From Anaerolineales bacterium (GTDB lineage Bacteria; Chloroflexota; Anaerolineae; Anaerolineales; Villigracilaceae), in assembly GCA_028689195.1 (NCBI GenBank), contig JAQTWR010000151.1, positions 1-6,643 of the forward strand: a stretch of 6,643 nt of DNA, read 5' to 3'. The notes under the pieces are model-generated. The model did no database searches. It saw only the letters and a program-made list of their open reading frames with translations, and was not told where the DNA came from. This document shows, in pieces, positions 1-6,643 of the stretch (the first letter of the stretch is position 1; every line of letters starts with the position of its first letter). The position numbers and the translations under genes are program-made.

Positions 1-2
1 TT

Positions 3-1871
3 GTCTTTGACCGCCCGCTTTTTGAGAAGGTAGCCAAATCCATTATCGGCGGCGAAGACGTGGATATCGGCTCGTCGGGTCACATGGTTATGCTTGAACG
101 GCGCGAAGCGGTGGACCGCGCAATCGAGCGCTTCCTCGAAGGCGAGACGAAAAAATCGTGGCGCGATTCTTCTTCCATTGCGCCGAAATCTTCGCGCGAC
201 GATCTCAAGCGCGAGCGCGTCTGGTTGAATCATTATGAAGATGGCGTCCCTTACACGGTGGACGTCCCTCGCATTCCTGCGCAATATTTATTGCGCTCCT
301 CCGTGCGAAGATTTCCAAACAAACCCGCAATTTATTTTGAAGGCGCAAAACTTTCCTACCGCAAATTGAATCACGAAGCGAATCGTTTTGCCAATGCCCT
401 GCTCGCACAAGGACTTGGCAAAGGCGCGCGCGTGGTTCTGCTTTTGCCCAACGTGCCGCAAATGGTGATTGGCTATTACGGCGCGTTGAAGGCGGGCGCG
501 ACGGTGGTTTTGATTCCGCCGATGACCGAACCCGAAGAACTTGCGCGCCAGATCAAAGAAGCGGATGCGAGCGTGTTGGTTACGCTTTCCATTTGGTCAG
601 GTCTGGCAAATCAGATTCAGCACGAGGCAAACGTTCCGCATGTCGTTTTGACTGACGCGGCAGATTATCTTCCCCTTCCGCAATATCTTATTTCGCGCTG
701 GCGCAACCGCGATTTGAATTTGCGTAACGCGCTGCACTGGAATCGCTGGCTCGCGGGGCAAAGCGATAAATCTCCCGTTAATGAATCTGCGCCCGAAGAC
801 CTTGCGGTCATTGAATATACGGGCGGTACCACGGGGCAGTCGAAAGGCGTGATGCTTTCGCATCGCAATCTCGTCGCCAACGCGCTGCAAACCCGTCATT
901 GGCTGCCCGCAGCCGAAGAAGGCAAAGAACGATTTCTATGCGTTGTGCCGTTCTTTCACAGTTACGGCATGACCGCCGCGTTGAATGTTCCAATTTCGTT
1001 GGGCGCGGCGCTGATTCTGAAAGCGCAATTTCAAACGCTCGACGTTTTGAAAACCATCAAACGCTACAAGCCGACGATTTTCCCCGGCTCGCCAAGCATG
1101 TACGTCGCCATTACCAATTTCCGCGGCGTGAGGAAATATAAAATCAGTTCCATTAAAGCCTGTATCAGCGGCTCTGCGCCGTTGCATGTGGAGGTGCAGG
1201 AATCGTTTGAAAAATTGACAAAGGGAAAACTTGTCGAAGGATATGGACTGACCGAAGCCTCCCCGATTACGCACGCGAACCCGCTTGGAAAGAATCGCAA
1301 GGTGGGCAGCATCGGCGTTCCGCTGCCGTCTACGCAAGCCGCCGTTGTGGATTTGATTTCCAATCGTAAAGAAGTCGAACCCGGTCAGATCGGCGAACTC
1401 GCGGTGCGCGGTCCGCAGGTAATGATGGGTTACTGGAAAAACGAATCCGCGACCAAAGAAGTCTTGCTGGATGACGGCTGGCTGCTTACGGGCGATATTG
1501 CCCAAATGGACGAGGAGGGATATTTCCGCATTATCGCGCGTAAAGCCGATATGTGGTATCCCGAAAAGCCCGGCACGCCCGCCTTCCCGCGCGATGTTGA
1601 AGAAGTAATCTACGAAGTGCCGCAAGTGAAGGAAGTAACCGTCGTTGCCGTTGCGGGACATCCCTTTGCCTTTGTGATTGCAGGCAAAGAAAAACCCAGC
1701 GCCGAGTCGATTATGGCGTACTGCAAGCGCCGCCTGCCGCCGCATCTCGTTCCGCGTTTTGTCATCTTCATGGACGATTTTCCGCGCACGTTTATCGGCA
1801 AAGTGTTAAGGCGCGAACTGGCGAAAAGATTCGAGAAACACGGCGAAGGGGCGCTGCCGGAAGACGAATAA
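3..1871 (+). CDS. Alpha/beta hydrolase (C-terminal end) fused to FadD-like AMP-forming acyl-CoA ligase, 5' partial
   Basis: The frame is open from base 3 to the TAA at 1869-1871 (622 visible residues), so the true start lies upstream. A GTG at 60 could be read as a start, but the sequence on both sides of it matches the tail of an alpha/beta hydrolase: a GH motif (His codon 81-83, the likely catalytic His) followed by an amphipathic final helix. A charged linker then leads to a complete adenylating domain from about base 219. Visible ligase motifs are the ATP loop YTGGTTGQSKG (816-848), GYGLTE (1239-1256), TGD (1488-1496), RKAD (1539-1550) and the catalytic Lys of GKVLRREL (1800-1802). The family activates fatty acids through acyl-AMP to acyl-CoA in the cytoplasm. 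The fusion could couple ester or lipid hydrolysis to activation of the released acid, which is inference. The A8 hinge and a C-terminal loop are unusual (see findings). An OleB-OleC-like beta-lactone pathway fusion is a less likely alternative. Confidence 0.5.
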   Translation, partial: VFDRPLFEKVAKSIIGGEDVDIGSSGHMVMLERREAVDRAIERFLEGETKKSWRDSSSIAPKSSRDDLKRERVWLNHYEDGVPYTVDVPRIPAQYLLRSSVRRFPNKPAIYFEGAKLSYRKLNHEANRFANALLAQGLGKGARVVLLLPNVPQMVIGYYGALKAGATVVLIPPMTEPEELARQIKEADASVLVTLSIWSGLANQIQHEANVPHVVLTDAADYLPLPQYLISRWRNRDLNLRNALHWNRWLAGQSDKSPVNESAPEDLAVIEYTGGTTGQSKGVMLSHRNLVANALQTRHWLPAAEEGKERFLCVVPFFHSYGMTAALNVPISLGAALILKAQFQTLDVLKTIKRYKPTIFPGSPSMYVAITNFRGVRKYKISSIKACISGSAPLHVEVQESFEKLTKGKLVEGYGLTEASPITHANPLGKNRKVGSIGVPLPSTQAAVVDLISNRKEVEPGQIGELAVRGPQVMMGYWKNESATKEVLLDDGWLLTGDIAQMDEEGYFRIIARKADMWYPEKPGTPAFPRDVEEVIYEVPQVKEVTVVAVAGHPFAFVIAGKEKPSAESIMAYCKRRLPPHLVPRFVIFMDDFPRTFIGKVLRRELAKRFEKHGEGALPEDE

Positions 1872-1915
1872 GAAAAAGAGTTTTGTGAAAACGAAAAATA
1901 TAGCAATTGCATCGC

Positions 1916-1920
1916 GGTGA
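1916..1920 (+). promoter_or_regulatory. Ribosome binding site that favours the ATG at 1925
   Basis: GGTGA lies four bases before the ATG at 1925. An in-frame TTG at 1907 would add six residues (MHRGEK) but would place this Shine-Dalgarno-like stretch inside the gene. The ATG is therefore the better start. Confidence 0.5.
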
Positions 1921-1924
1921 AAAA

Positions 1925-2785
1925 ATGTCTTTTGAAAAAATATTAGATCAACCAATAACCAAAAAAGAAATTTTGCAAAACGAGCAAGTCGTAAGTTATG
2001 TTCAACAGGGCGAAGGCTCGCCTGTGATTCTTACGCATGGGCTTGCCGCCTCGCTCCATGACTGGGACGACCTCTTGCCCGAACTCGCCGAATCAGGATA
2101 CGCCGGGTACGCGCTCGATCTTTTAGGACATGGCGAGAGCTGCAAACCGGCAAGTCCTCACGATTACACATTTGCTTCGGTCTTTGAGCATTTCGCCGCA
2201 TGGATTGATTTGTTGCAAATCAACGAACCGATGACGCTCATCGGTCATTCGCTGGGCGGAGGTTTGGTTTTGCAATACGCGCTGCGCTATCCCAACCGCG
2301 TGCGCGCGCTTGCCCTGGTCAATCCGTTTTACGACCTGCGTCAATTGCCGCCTTTTTTACGTTTTGCGTTTCGGCGGCAATTGGTTAATACCGCGTTGAT
2401 TGACCGCACGCCGTACCGCCTCTTCCGTTTGGTGGTGGACGTAACCAATTTCAATTTTCATATTGGGCAGCACGAACCGCATAGTTTGCCCGAACACATT
2501 CGCTATCAAACCGCGCTGGATTACAAACGCGCATCCTCGGGCATTTACAATATTCCGCGCTCGCTGCCCGACTTCGTGGACGACCTGCCGCGCATTAATC
2601 AACCGGCGCTGCTGCTCTGGGGGAAGCGGGATCAAACCCTCGCGTCGGATTCATTTCCGCGCATCGCTCATCTGCTCCCGAATATTATCTCGTCTCATGT
2701 TTTTCCCATCTGCGGACATGTGCCGCATCAATGCCACGCCGACGAGTTCAATCCGCATGTGATGGGATTCTTGAAGAATCTATAA
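1925..2785 (+). CDS. Alpha/beta hydrolase fold protein, 286 aa, probable serine esterase or lipase-like enzyme
   Basis: This is a complete, typical-length single-domain alpha/beta hydrolase. It shows the HG oxyanion motif (HGLAAS, His38), the nucleophile elbow GHSLGG (Ser109), an acidic residue in WGKRDQT (Asp236) and the late His in CGHVPH (His265), so the Ser-Asp-His triad looks complete. A cap region with several Phe, Arg and Tyr residues lies at about residues 130-215 and should decide substrate choice. There is no signal peptide, so it is probably cytoplasmic. It starts 53 bases after the ligase fusion with no terminator between them, which suggests co-transcription, and a strong terminator follows. 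Substrates may be acyl esters or thioesters linked to the ligase upstream, but that rests on context only. Epoxide hydrolases and haloalkane dehalogenases share the fold, but they use Asp as nucleophile and this protein has Ser. Confidence 0.88.
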   Translation: MSFEKILDQPITKKEILQNEQVVSYVQQGEGSPVILTHGLAASLHDWDDLLPELAESGYAGYALDLLGHGESCKPASPHDYTFASVFEHFAAWIDLLQINEPMTLIGHSLGGGLVLQYALRYPNRVRALALVNPFYDLRQLPPFLRFAFRRQLVNTALIDRTPYRLFRLVVDVTNFNFHIGQHEPHSLPEHIRYQTALDYKRASSGIYNIPRSLPDFVDDLPRINQPALLLWGKRDQTLASDSFPRIAHLLPNIISSHVFPICGHVPHQCHADEFNPHVMGFLKNL

Positions 2786-2803
2786 AGCCTGCGCGACGCC
2801 GCT

Positions 2804-2841
2804 AAAAGAGACGCAAAGATTTTCTTTGCGTCTCTTTTTTT
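2804..2841 (+). terminator. Strong Rho-independent terminator
   Basis: A perfect 16-bp stem (2804-2819 pairing with 2823-2838; core AGAGACGCAAAGA) closes on a TTT loop. Its 3' side runs into seven consecutive T residues (2835-2841). It sits 19 bases after the hydrolase stop codon and separates the lipid genes from the nrdR-nrdJ unit. The opposite strand has only a four-base T run after the stem, so it should act mainly on + strand transcripts. Confidence 0.93.
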
Positions 2842-2901
2842 CGCTAAACTAAAAAAACGAAACGTGGAAATTTTTTAAGGATACTGCAACTTAAGTCCCC
2901 C

Positions 2902-2930
2902 TTGCCCGCGATTTGTATGTATGCTAAAAT
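2902..2930 (+). promoter_or_regulatory. Sigma-70-type promoter for nrdR-nrdJ
   Basis: A -35 element TTGCCC (2902-2907, 4 of 6 consensus bases) and a -10 element TAAAAT (2925-2930, 5 of 6) are separated by exactly 17 bases. The -10 is preceded by TGC, an extended -10 signature. Transcription would begin near 2937, leaving a leader of about 85 nt before nrdR. It lies directly after the terminator of the previous unit, where a new promoter is expected. Confidence 0.65.
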
Positions 2931-2941
2931 GCCGCTCACAT

Positions 2942-2988
2942 TAGCCATATATACGGGGATGCAGCGCTCAAACGCCCATATCTGGCTC
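2942..2988 (+). promoter_or_regulatory. Candidate pair of degenerate NrdR boxes in the nrdR leader
   Basis: The published NrdR box is a 16-bp palindrome, acaCwAtATaTwGtgt, usually found as two copies about three helical turns apart. Here 2942-2957 contains CCATATATA and matches about 9 of 16 positions. The stretch at 2973-2988 contains CCATATCTGG and matches about 7 of 16. Their centres are 31 bp apart, which fits the known geometry. Both lie just downstream of the predicted transcription start, where bound NrdR would block elongation. The base matches are weak, so spacing and context carry the call. An inverted repeat in the same place (2943-2951 with 2979-2987, 8 of 9 pairs) could instead form an RNA hairpin. 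Confidence 0.33.
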
Positions 2989-3022
2989 TAACATTTGTTC
3001 TAAATTAGCGAGGTTTTTTTCA

Positions 3023-3472
3023 ATGCGTTGTCCTTATTGCAAGCACCATGACTCCAAGGTGTTGGATACATCCCACGATAGCAGCGGCGGAATTCGCCGC
3101 CGACGCGAATGTCTGAAGTACGGACAGCGCTTCAGCAGTCACGAGCGACCCATCCTTGCCACGCCGCTGCTTATCAAGCAGAACGATACGCGCGAGGAAT
3201 TCGACCGCGAGAAACTTGCGCGCGGCATTCGTATTTCGTGCGCCAAGCGTCCCGTTTCTGCCGCAGACATCGAGCGCATGATCGGGCAGGTGGAAGCGAA
3301 ATTGCAAAAATTGGGCAAGGCGGAAGTCTCTTCGCGCGTGGTGGGCGATCTGGTGATGGAGACTCTAAAAGAAGTGGATCAGATCGCGTACATTCGTTAT
3401 GCCATCGTATATCTGGGGCTGCACGATCTTCAGTCCATTCGCAGCGAAATAGACCAACTGCTCGAAGATTAA
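3023..3472 (+). CDS. nrdR: Transcriptional repressor NrdR (zinc ribbon plus ATP-cone), 149 aa
   Basis: NrdR binds ATP or dATP through an ATP-cone and represses ribonucleotide reductase genes through an N-terminal zinc ribbon. The length is usual for the family. The N-terminus MRCPYCKHHDSKVLD and the basic IRRRREC segment are typical. The ATP-cone spans about residues 47-137, including REEFDREKLARGI and a YIRYAIVYLG stretch near its end. A GAGG at 3010-3013, nine bases before the ATG, is the ribosome site. One point is odd: the zinc ribbon has Cys3, Cys6 and Cys30, but residue 33, where the second CxxC cysteine is expected, is Tyr (TAC at 3119-3121). His40 follows at a place usually held by Tyr. 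Adjacency to nrdJ supports control of that reductase and probably of its own operon. Confidence 0.95.
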   Translation: MRCPYCKHHDSKVLDTSHDSSGGIRRRRECLKYGQRFSSHERPILATPLLIKQNDTREEFDREKLARGIRISCAKRPVSAADIERMIGQVEAKLQKLGKAEVSSRVVGDLVMETLKEVDQIAYIRYAIVYLGLHDLQSIRSEIDQLLED

Positions 3473-3483
3473 CTTAGTGATCT

Positions 3484-3500
3484 TCCCCGTCTAGTGGGGA
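3484..3500 (+). other. Small hairpin in the nrdR-nrdJ gap
   Basis: TCCCC (3484-3488) pairs with GGGGA (3496-3500) around a seven-base loop in the 66-base gap between nrdR and nrdJ. No T tract follows, so it is not a standard terminator. It could help set the relative levels of the two messages, but this is only a possibility. The nrdJ ribosome site AGGAGA follows at 3528-3533. Confidence 0.3.
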
Positions 3501-3538
3501 GCGTATGTTCGTCCCTTAATCACATTCAGGAGAACCCT

Positions 3539-6500
3539 ATGGTTACAAAGTCCGCCGACAATAAATTGAAACATGGTTTGTTGCCCACTATTCCCATGCC
3601 AAAAGACCTTCCGCAGGCGCAGTTGACCGATAACGCGCGTCAGGTGTTGATGAAGCGTTACGTCCGCCGCGGCGACGACGGCAAGCCCGCAGAAACCGTG
3701 GAAGAGATGTTTTGGCGCGTGGCGTATCACGTTGCAAAGGTCGAAGACCAATGGGGCGCGGATGTTCAAAAGCGCACGGTCGAGTATTATTATTTATTGA
3801 GCAGCAAGAAATTTTTCCCCAACTCTCCTACATTTACCGGCGCGGGAACCCCGCTGGGGCAGTTGGCGGCGTGTTTTGTTTTGCCCATCACCGACGATAT
3901 GGGACGTGACAGCGCGGGCATTTTCCAAACTTTGCGCGACGCGGCGTTGATTCAACAAACGGGCGGCGGAAACGGCTTCTCGTTCTCGCGGCTGCGCCCG
4001 AAGGATTCCCTCGTCAAAACGTCCGCGGGGCGCGCTACAGGACCCGTTGGATTCTTGCGCGTGTATGATCACGCCTTTGGAGCGGTGGCTCAAGGCGGTT
4101 CGAGGCGCGGCGCGAATATGGGCGTGCTGCGCGTGGATCATCCCGATGTGGAAGAATTTATCGAAAGCAAGACGAACGAAAATCATATTACAAATTTCAA
4201 TATTTCCGTCGGCATTACCGACGCGTTCATGCGCGCCGTAAAAAATGACGAGGATTGGGAACTGCGTTTCCCCGACCTCTTTGACGTAAAAGAAAAGGGA
4301 TTTAGCGGAACGATAGAGCAGGCGGAAGCCGCCGGCGTCAAGATTAACGTGTATAAAAAAGTCCGCGCGCGCGATCTGTTCAATAGAATTGTCAAGCAGG
4401 CGCATCACAACGGCGAGCCGGGCATTCTGTTTTTAGACGCGGCGAATCGCGGAAATCCCGTTCCGCACATGTATCAATTGGAGTCGACAAATCCATGCGT
4501 AACTGGCGACGCTTTGATCTACACCGAAAGCGGACTGCGCCGCGCGGACGAACTTGCCGCTGAAGGCGCGGCGATCAGTGTCGCTACCGACGCGCGCTTT
4601 GGGCGCGAGACTTTTCTTCCTGCAACTCATGTTTTTCAAACAGGCGTAAAACCTGTGTATCGCTTAATGACTCGCGAAGGCTATGAATTACGCCTTACGG
4701 AAGATCATCGGGTAATGACCTCGCGCGGCTGGGTGGAGGCTCGCAATCTAAATTCGGGCGATCGGGTTCACATTTTGAATCGAAAAGGCGGATTTGGCGC
4801 AAACGGCTCTCTTGAGGAGGGTCGCGTTTTAGGCTGGCTGGTTGGCGATGGAACGGTTAATGCCGTACGCGCCGTGCTTTCATTCTTTGGAGAAGAAAAG
4901 CAAGAACTCGCTCCCGCTTTTGCCGAGATGGTTACAAATATTGTGGAGACTCCAAATCAACGCCGCGCTTATCCTGTTGGCGCGACAGAAATTATTGAAC
5001 GCGATGAAGCGAGGGTAAGTTCTGAACGCTTGGGCGATTGGGCGGCTCAATACGGGATAACAAAAGGCAATAAGCATTTTGTTCCTTCCGCCGTATTTGC
5101 CGGGAGCGAATCGATTCAACGCGGTTTTCTGCAAGCGTTATTTACGGCAGACGGACAGGTCAACGACGGCGGCGAAAAGGGCTGCTCGGTTCGCTTGTCT
5201 TCCAGCCATTTGTCTCTGCTCAAAGATATTCAGCGCCTGCTTTTAAATTTTGGAATTGCCGGCAAAATCTATGAAAATCGCCGCATGGCGGGGTATCGGC
5301 TCATGCCCGACGGCAAGGGCGGAAGTAAAGAATACTTCCACCAGCCTCAGCACGATCTGGCGATCAGCAAGACGAACTTAATTTCTTTTGCAAACGAAAT
5401 TGGATTCTTGACCGAAGCCAAGCAAGCCAAACTGTCAGGTTATCTTAGCCGTATGAATTGCGGACCGTATGAAGAATCATTCCTTGCAACGGTCGCCGCG
5501 ATTGAACCTGACGGGGTCGAGCCTGTTTATGATTTGCACCAACCCGACATTCATTCGTTTATCGCGAATGGATTTGTTGTGCATAATTGCGGCGAACAAT
5601 GGCTCGGACCATACGAGAACTGCTGTCTTGGTTCGGTCAATCTCAACGAACATTGCGGCGCAGATAACGCCGTAGATTGGGAAACTTTGCGCCAGAGCGT
5701 CGTGACCGCTACGCGATTCCTTGACGATGTTGTCGAAGCGAATGCGTATGTGCCAGCCGTTCCGCAACTCAAAGAAGCCGCGCACCGCGCGCGCCGTATC
5801 GGGCTTGGCATCATGGGTCTCGCCGACTTGATGTATCACGTCGGCGTGCGTTACGGCTCGAAGGAAGGGCAGGAGTTCGGCGCGCAGGTCATGGAATTCG
5901 TGCGTTATCACGCGATGAAAACCAGCGTGGAACTCGCCGAAGAGCGCGGACCTTTCCCCGCCATTGAAGGCAGCATCTATGACATGGACGATGTGAAGTG
6001 GAAAGTCCCTGAGATGCTGACCAAATTTGAAAATAACTGGAACAGACCCGAGGTCAAGTGGGACGCGGTCTTGAAGGGTATCAAAAGTCACGGGATTAGA
6101 AACGCGGCGCAGTCTACAGTCGCGCCGACGGGGACGATTGCAACCGTCGCGGGCTGTGAAGGCTACGGCTGCGAACCCGTCTTCGCGCTGGCGTACATCC
6201 GCCATGTGAACGATAACGGCAAGGATCTGAAACTCACTTACGCCAGTCCGCGCTTCGACGAGGCGTTGAAAAAACTTGGGCTTGGCGAAGAGAAGCGTCA
6301 GGAAATTGTCGAGCGCGTAATGAACGACGGCACATGCCAGCACATCGCGGAGATTCCGCAAGCGGTGCGCGATACCTTTGTAGTTTCATCCGATATTTCT
6401 GCCGAAGAGCATGTGATGATGCAGGGCGCGCTGCAAGCCTTCGTAGATAATTCACTTTCCAAGACGGTCAACTTCCACGCGGACGCGACCGAAGAGGACG

Positions 6501-6643
6501 TGGCGAAAGCGTACATGATGGCGTGGGAACTCGGCTGCAAGGGCATCACTGTGTATGTGACCGGTTCGCGCGACAAGGTCGTTTTAGAGACGAAAGCCAC
6601 TGCCGATAAACAGTCTGCGCCAGAGCCTGCCGCGACTCAACCC
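3539..6643 (+). CDS. nrdJ: Class II (adenosylcobalamin-dependent) ribonucleotide reductase NrdJ precursor with embedded intein, 3' partial
   Basis: The reading frame runs unbroken from ATG 3539 (AGGAGA at 3528-3533) to the window end: 319 residues of N-extein, 364 of intein and at least 352 of C-extein. The enzyme converts ribonucleotides to deoxyribonucleotides in the cytoplasm using a B12-generated thiyl radical. Extein features, numbered without the intein, are [12 protein letters not shown] near residue 92, redox Cys112 in [21 protein letters not shown], the active site Asn318-Pro-Cys320-Gly-Glu322, partner Cys331 in the [10 protein letters not shown] stretch, and PTGTI (6125-6139) followed by [10 protein letters not shown]. 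Cys320 is the predicted radical residue and Cys112 with Cys331 the redox pair, by analogy with known class II enzymes. No ATP-cone precedes the catalytic domain. The visible end is an Ala/Pro-rich linker, and the C-terminal portion is cut off. It follows nrdR by 66 bases, probably in one operon. Confidence 0.95.
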   Translation, partial: MVTKSADNKLKHGLLPTIPMPKDLPQAQLTDNARQVLMKRYVRRGDDGKPAETVEEMFWRVAYHVAKVEDQWGADVQKRTVEYYYLLSSKKFFPNSPTFTGAGTPLGQLAACFVLPITDDMGRDSAGIFQTLRDAALIQQTGGGNGFSFSRLRPKDSLVKTSAGRATGPVGFLRVYDHAFGAVAQGGSRRGANMGVLRVDHPDVEEFIESKTNENHITNFNISVGITDAFMRAVKNDEDWELRFPDLFDVKEKGFSGTIEQAEAAGVKINVYKKVRARDLFNRIVKQAHHNGEPGILFLDAANRGNPVPHMYQLESTNPCVTGDALIYTESGLRRADELAAEGAAISVATDARFGRETFLPATHVFQTGVKPVYRLMTREGYELRLTEDHRVMTSRGWVEARNLNSGDRVHILNRKGGFGANGSLEEGRVLGWLVGDGTVNAVRAVLSFFGEEKQELAPAFAEMVTNIVETPNQRRAYPVGATEIIERDEARVSSERLGDWAAQYGITKGNKHFVPSAVFAGSESIQRGFLQALFTADGQVNDGGEKGCSVRLSSSHLSLLKDIQRLLLNFGIAGKIYENRRMAGYRLMPDGKGGSKEYFHQPQHDLAISKTNLISFANEIGFLTEAKQAKLSGYLSRMNCGPYEESFLATVAAIEPDGVEPVYDLHQPDIHSFIANGFVVHNCGEQWLGPYENCCLGSVNLNEHCGADNAVDWETLRQSVVTATRFLDDVVEANAYVPAVPQLKEAAHRARRIGLGIMGLADLMYHVGVRYGSKEGQEFGAQVMEFVRYHAMKTSVELAEERGPFPAIEGSIYDMDDVKWKVPEMLTKFENNWNRPEVKWDAVLKGIKSHGIRNAAQSTVAPTGTIATVAGCEGYGCEPVFALAYIRHVNDNGKDLKLTYASPRFDEALKKLGLGEEKRQEIVERVMNDGTCQHIAEIPQAVRDTFVVSSDISAEEHVMMQGALQAFVDNSLSKTVNFHADATEEDVAKAYMMAWELGCKGITVYVTGSRDKVVLETKATADKQSAPEPAATQP
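4496..5587 (+). mobile_element. Full-length intein in NrdJ (364 aa, splicing domains plus LAGLIDADG endonuclease)
   Basis: An in-frame 1092-base insertion splits the reductase motif ESTNP/CGEQWLG. It starts with Cys1 in [13 protein letters not shown] (splicing block A) and has block B TEDH with Thr68 and His71. It ends with block [13 protein letters not shown]...ANGFVVHN, giving His353, penultimate His363 and terminal Asn364, followed by Cys as the +1 extein residue. All residues expected of a class 1 cis-splicing intein are present, so self-excision and extein ligation are predicted. Removing it restores a normal, continuous NrdJ. A hand count of four 60-base lines inside (4861-5100) gives about 49% GC against about 55% for four lines of C-extein (5821-6060), a mild hint of separate origin. 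Ribonucleotide reductase genes are a known intein hot spot. Confidence 0.96.
4790..5480 (+). other. LAGLIDADG (dodecapeptide) homing endonuclease domain within the intein
   Basis: Between the splicing halves lie two LAGLIDADG-type helices: [11 protein letters not shown] (from 4829, acidic Asp118 of the intein) and [13 protein letters not shown] (from 5126, acidic Asp219). Both carry the Asp that binds catalytic metal, and the KHFVPSAVF stretch just before the second helix fits block D. The frame is intact, so an active endonuclease is plausible. It would cut intein-free nrdJ alleles at the NPCGE-coding sequence and drive copying of the intein. The outer limits given are approximate. Confidence 0.85.

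Noticed and set aside
60..62. GTG as the start codon of the acyl ligase gene
   Set aside because: The frame is open upstream to the window edge and the hydrolase-like sequence continues across the GTG, so it reads as an internal Val.
936..1745. 269-codon open frame on the minus strand
   Set aside because: It lies wholly antisense to conserved ligase motifs. Its protein shows no recognisable family, and it is a by-product of GC-biased codon use.
1872..1924. Promoter in the gap before the second hydrolase
   Set aside because: The gap is AT-rich, but no -35/-10 pair with usable spacing was found. Co-transcription with the ligase is simpler.
2842..3022. Cobalamin riboswitch ahead of nrdR-nrdJ, expected for some B12-dependent reductases
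   Set aside because: No B12-box-like sequence was seen, and a leader of about 85 nt is too short for the usual cobalamin riboswitch.
3484..3500. Intrinsic terminator between nrdR and nrdJ
   Set aside because: The stem is only five pairs and no T tract follows.
3794..4408. 204-codon open frame on the minus strand
   Set aside because: It is antisense to conserved NrdJ N-extein sequence, and its translation has no family features.
4496..5587. Group I or II intron, or a gene disruption, in nrdJ
   Set aside because: The insert is in frame without stops and encodes all intein splicing blocks, so it is removed at the protein level.
5477..6361. 294-codon open frame on the minus strand
   Set aside because: It is antisense to the end of the intein and the conserved NrdJ C-extein, with no recognisable domain or ribosome site.

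Overview
The window most likely comes from a bacterium of the Chloroflexota, probably an Anaerolineae-type lineage. That placement rests on the recalled look of the NrdR and NrdJ proteins and of the acyl-CoA-ligase-like protein, and on codon use rich in CGC and GCG; no database search was possible. All genes lie on the + strand and the window is densely coded. The longest stretch without a gene is the 237 bases before nrdR.

Left part (1-2841), lipid or ester chemistry. The window opens inside a gene whose first visible residues are the C-terminal end of an alpha/beta hydrolase, running without a stop into a complete FadD-like AMP-forming acyl ligase. This indicates a hydrolase-ligase fusion cut by the window edge. 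A second, free-standing alpha/beta hydrolase follows after 53 bases, and a strong intrinsic terminator closes the unit.

Right part (2842-6643), deoxyribonucleotide supply. A good sigma-70-type promoter precedes nrdR (ATP-cone repressor of ribonucleotide reductase genes) and nrdJ (class II, B12-dependent ribonucleotide reductase). The 3' end of nrdJ lies beyond the window. The nrdR leader carries two weak NrdR-box-like sites whose centres are 31 bp apart, suggesting autoregulation of the operon. NrdR has Tyr where the fourth zinc-binding Cys is expected.

The main attraction is a full-length 364-residue intein inside nrdJ (4496-5587). It carries a LAGLIDADG homing endonuclease with both acidic residues present. 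It is inserted in the active-site NPCGE motif, immediately before the cysteine predicted to form the catalytic thiyl radical. The reductase therefore cannot work until the intein splices out, and the same cysteine must serve first as splicing nucleophile and then as radical residue.
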